Shown piece by piece: positions 7,158 to 7,639 of a DNA stretch of 7,639 bases. Origin of the DNA: an uncultured Ancrocorticia sp. (GTDB lineage: Bacteria > Actinomycetota > Actinomycetes > Actinomycetales > Actinomycetaceae); NCBI GenBank assembly GCA_905373325.1, contig CAJPTB010000079.1, positions 1-7,639 on the forward strand. The letters run 5' to 3'. How positions within the stretch are numbered: the first letter of the stretch is position 1; the number at the start of each line of letters is the position of its first letter. Position numbers and translations under genes: made by a program. The notes under the pieces were generated by a model. It made no database searches. It worked only from the letters and a program-made list of their open reading frames with translations, and had not been told where the DNA came from.

Positions 7158-7639
7158 TCACTCCTCGTGCCACTGCCAGTCCATGACCTGCCACGGGAGG
7201 TCGGCGAAGAAGGAATCGAGCCGCTCAATGTGCGGGTTGAGCACGGCGGCCACGATTTCCGGGTCTTTGTCGCGGTAGGCGCCGGGCAGGCCCAACGCCT
7301 CGTAGTCGACGTTCAGTTCACGCGTCGCCTCGCCGCCGATTGAAATCGCTATGCCGTTCGAATCGGTTGCCGCGCATCGGAACTCCGTTCGGTCCCAGGG
7401 GATCTGCGCCGTCGTCGGCGTCGCGGCCTCCGTTTTGCGCTCGACTCGGTAGACGCACGACGACGTCAAGAGGAAGCCTGCGGATCCGGGGCAGTCCATC
7501 CAGGCGAAGGGCACGCCCTCGACTTCGTCTTTGAGGGCCCTGAAAGCCGGCCAAAACCGGTTCGAGTGCGCGGGTTCCGAGCTTTTCTTGCGAGACAGGT
7601 CGGGCAGATGGACGGCTGCGGCGTTGGCCGGGTCGAGAA
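7158..7639 (-). CDS. Hypothetical protein, C-terminal part only (5' end outside window)
   Basis: The last 159 codons of a minus-strand gene are present; the frame stays open to the right edge, so the start is missing. A GTG at 7514 could start a 118-residue form. However, the residues before it (ending SNRFWPAFRALKDEVEG) look like normal protein, so I treat it as internal. I do not recognise the family. The visible part is soluble and mixed, with no membrane helix or repeats. It has Trp-rich and acidic patches, including VPFAWMDCPGSAGF, LGLPGAYRDKDPE and the ending LPWQVMDWQWHEE. Two cysteines lie close together in the first third (MDCPG and SSCVY) and one later (FRCAA). It is convergent with the lipoprotein gene, so they do not share a transcript. 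The coding call is fairly safe; function is unknown. Confidence 0.7.
   Translation of the reverse strand, partial: LDPANAAAVHLPDLSRKKSSEPAHSNRFWPAFRALKDEVEGVPFAWMDCPGSAGFLLTSSCVYRVERKTEAATPTTAQIPWDRTEFRCAATDSNGIAISIGGEATRELNVDYEALGLPGAYRDKDPEIVAAVLNPHIERLDSFFADLPWQVMDWQWHEE

Overview
The window is GC-rich DNA (about two thirds G+C by eye) with four protein-coding genes and short intergenic gaps. It looks like an actinobacterium of the Mycobacteriales. The main reason is a long LysX protein: a membrane lysyl-phosphatidylglycerol synthase fused to a lysyl-tRNA synthetase, the form known from Mycobacterium and its relatives. Genera such as Segniliparus would fit, but the genus is a guess.

Layout, left to right. 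Positions 1-230 hold no supported gene, but contain three 27-bp tandem repeats that begin one base after the lysX stop codon. lysX fills 231-3776 on the minus strand. A divergent gap follows, with an AT-rich patch at about 3827-3865 that is the best place for the lysX promoter. On the plus strand comes an FAD-dependent monooxygenase (4045-5304), probably translated from a leaderless mRNA. A 164-bp gap holds a hairpin and a reasonable promoter (-35 at 5398, -10 at 5421). Next is a secreted lipoprotein with a probable beta-propeller (5469-7046). A short convergent gap with a hairpin separates it from an unrecognised minus-strand gene that runs off the right edge (7158-7639).

Function. LysX is the only gene whose role can be stated with confidence. 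It charges tRNA with lysine and transfers the lysine to phosphatidylglycerol, which lowers the negative charge of the membrane and protects against cationic peptides. The monooxygenase and the lipoprotein each appear to have their own promoter, so they do not form a clear operon. Nothing in the sequence ties them to LysX. I found no phage, insertion sequence, CRISPR, tRNA or rRNA.

No clearly new multi-gene system is visible. The points most worth a second look are the repeat array growing out of the 3' end of lysX, the uncharacterised propeller lipoprotein, the altered FAD motif of the monooxygenase, and the start-site signals in the divergent gap.
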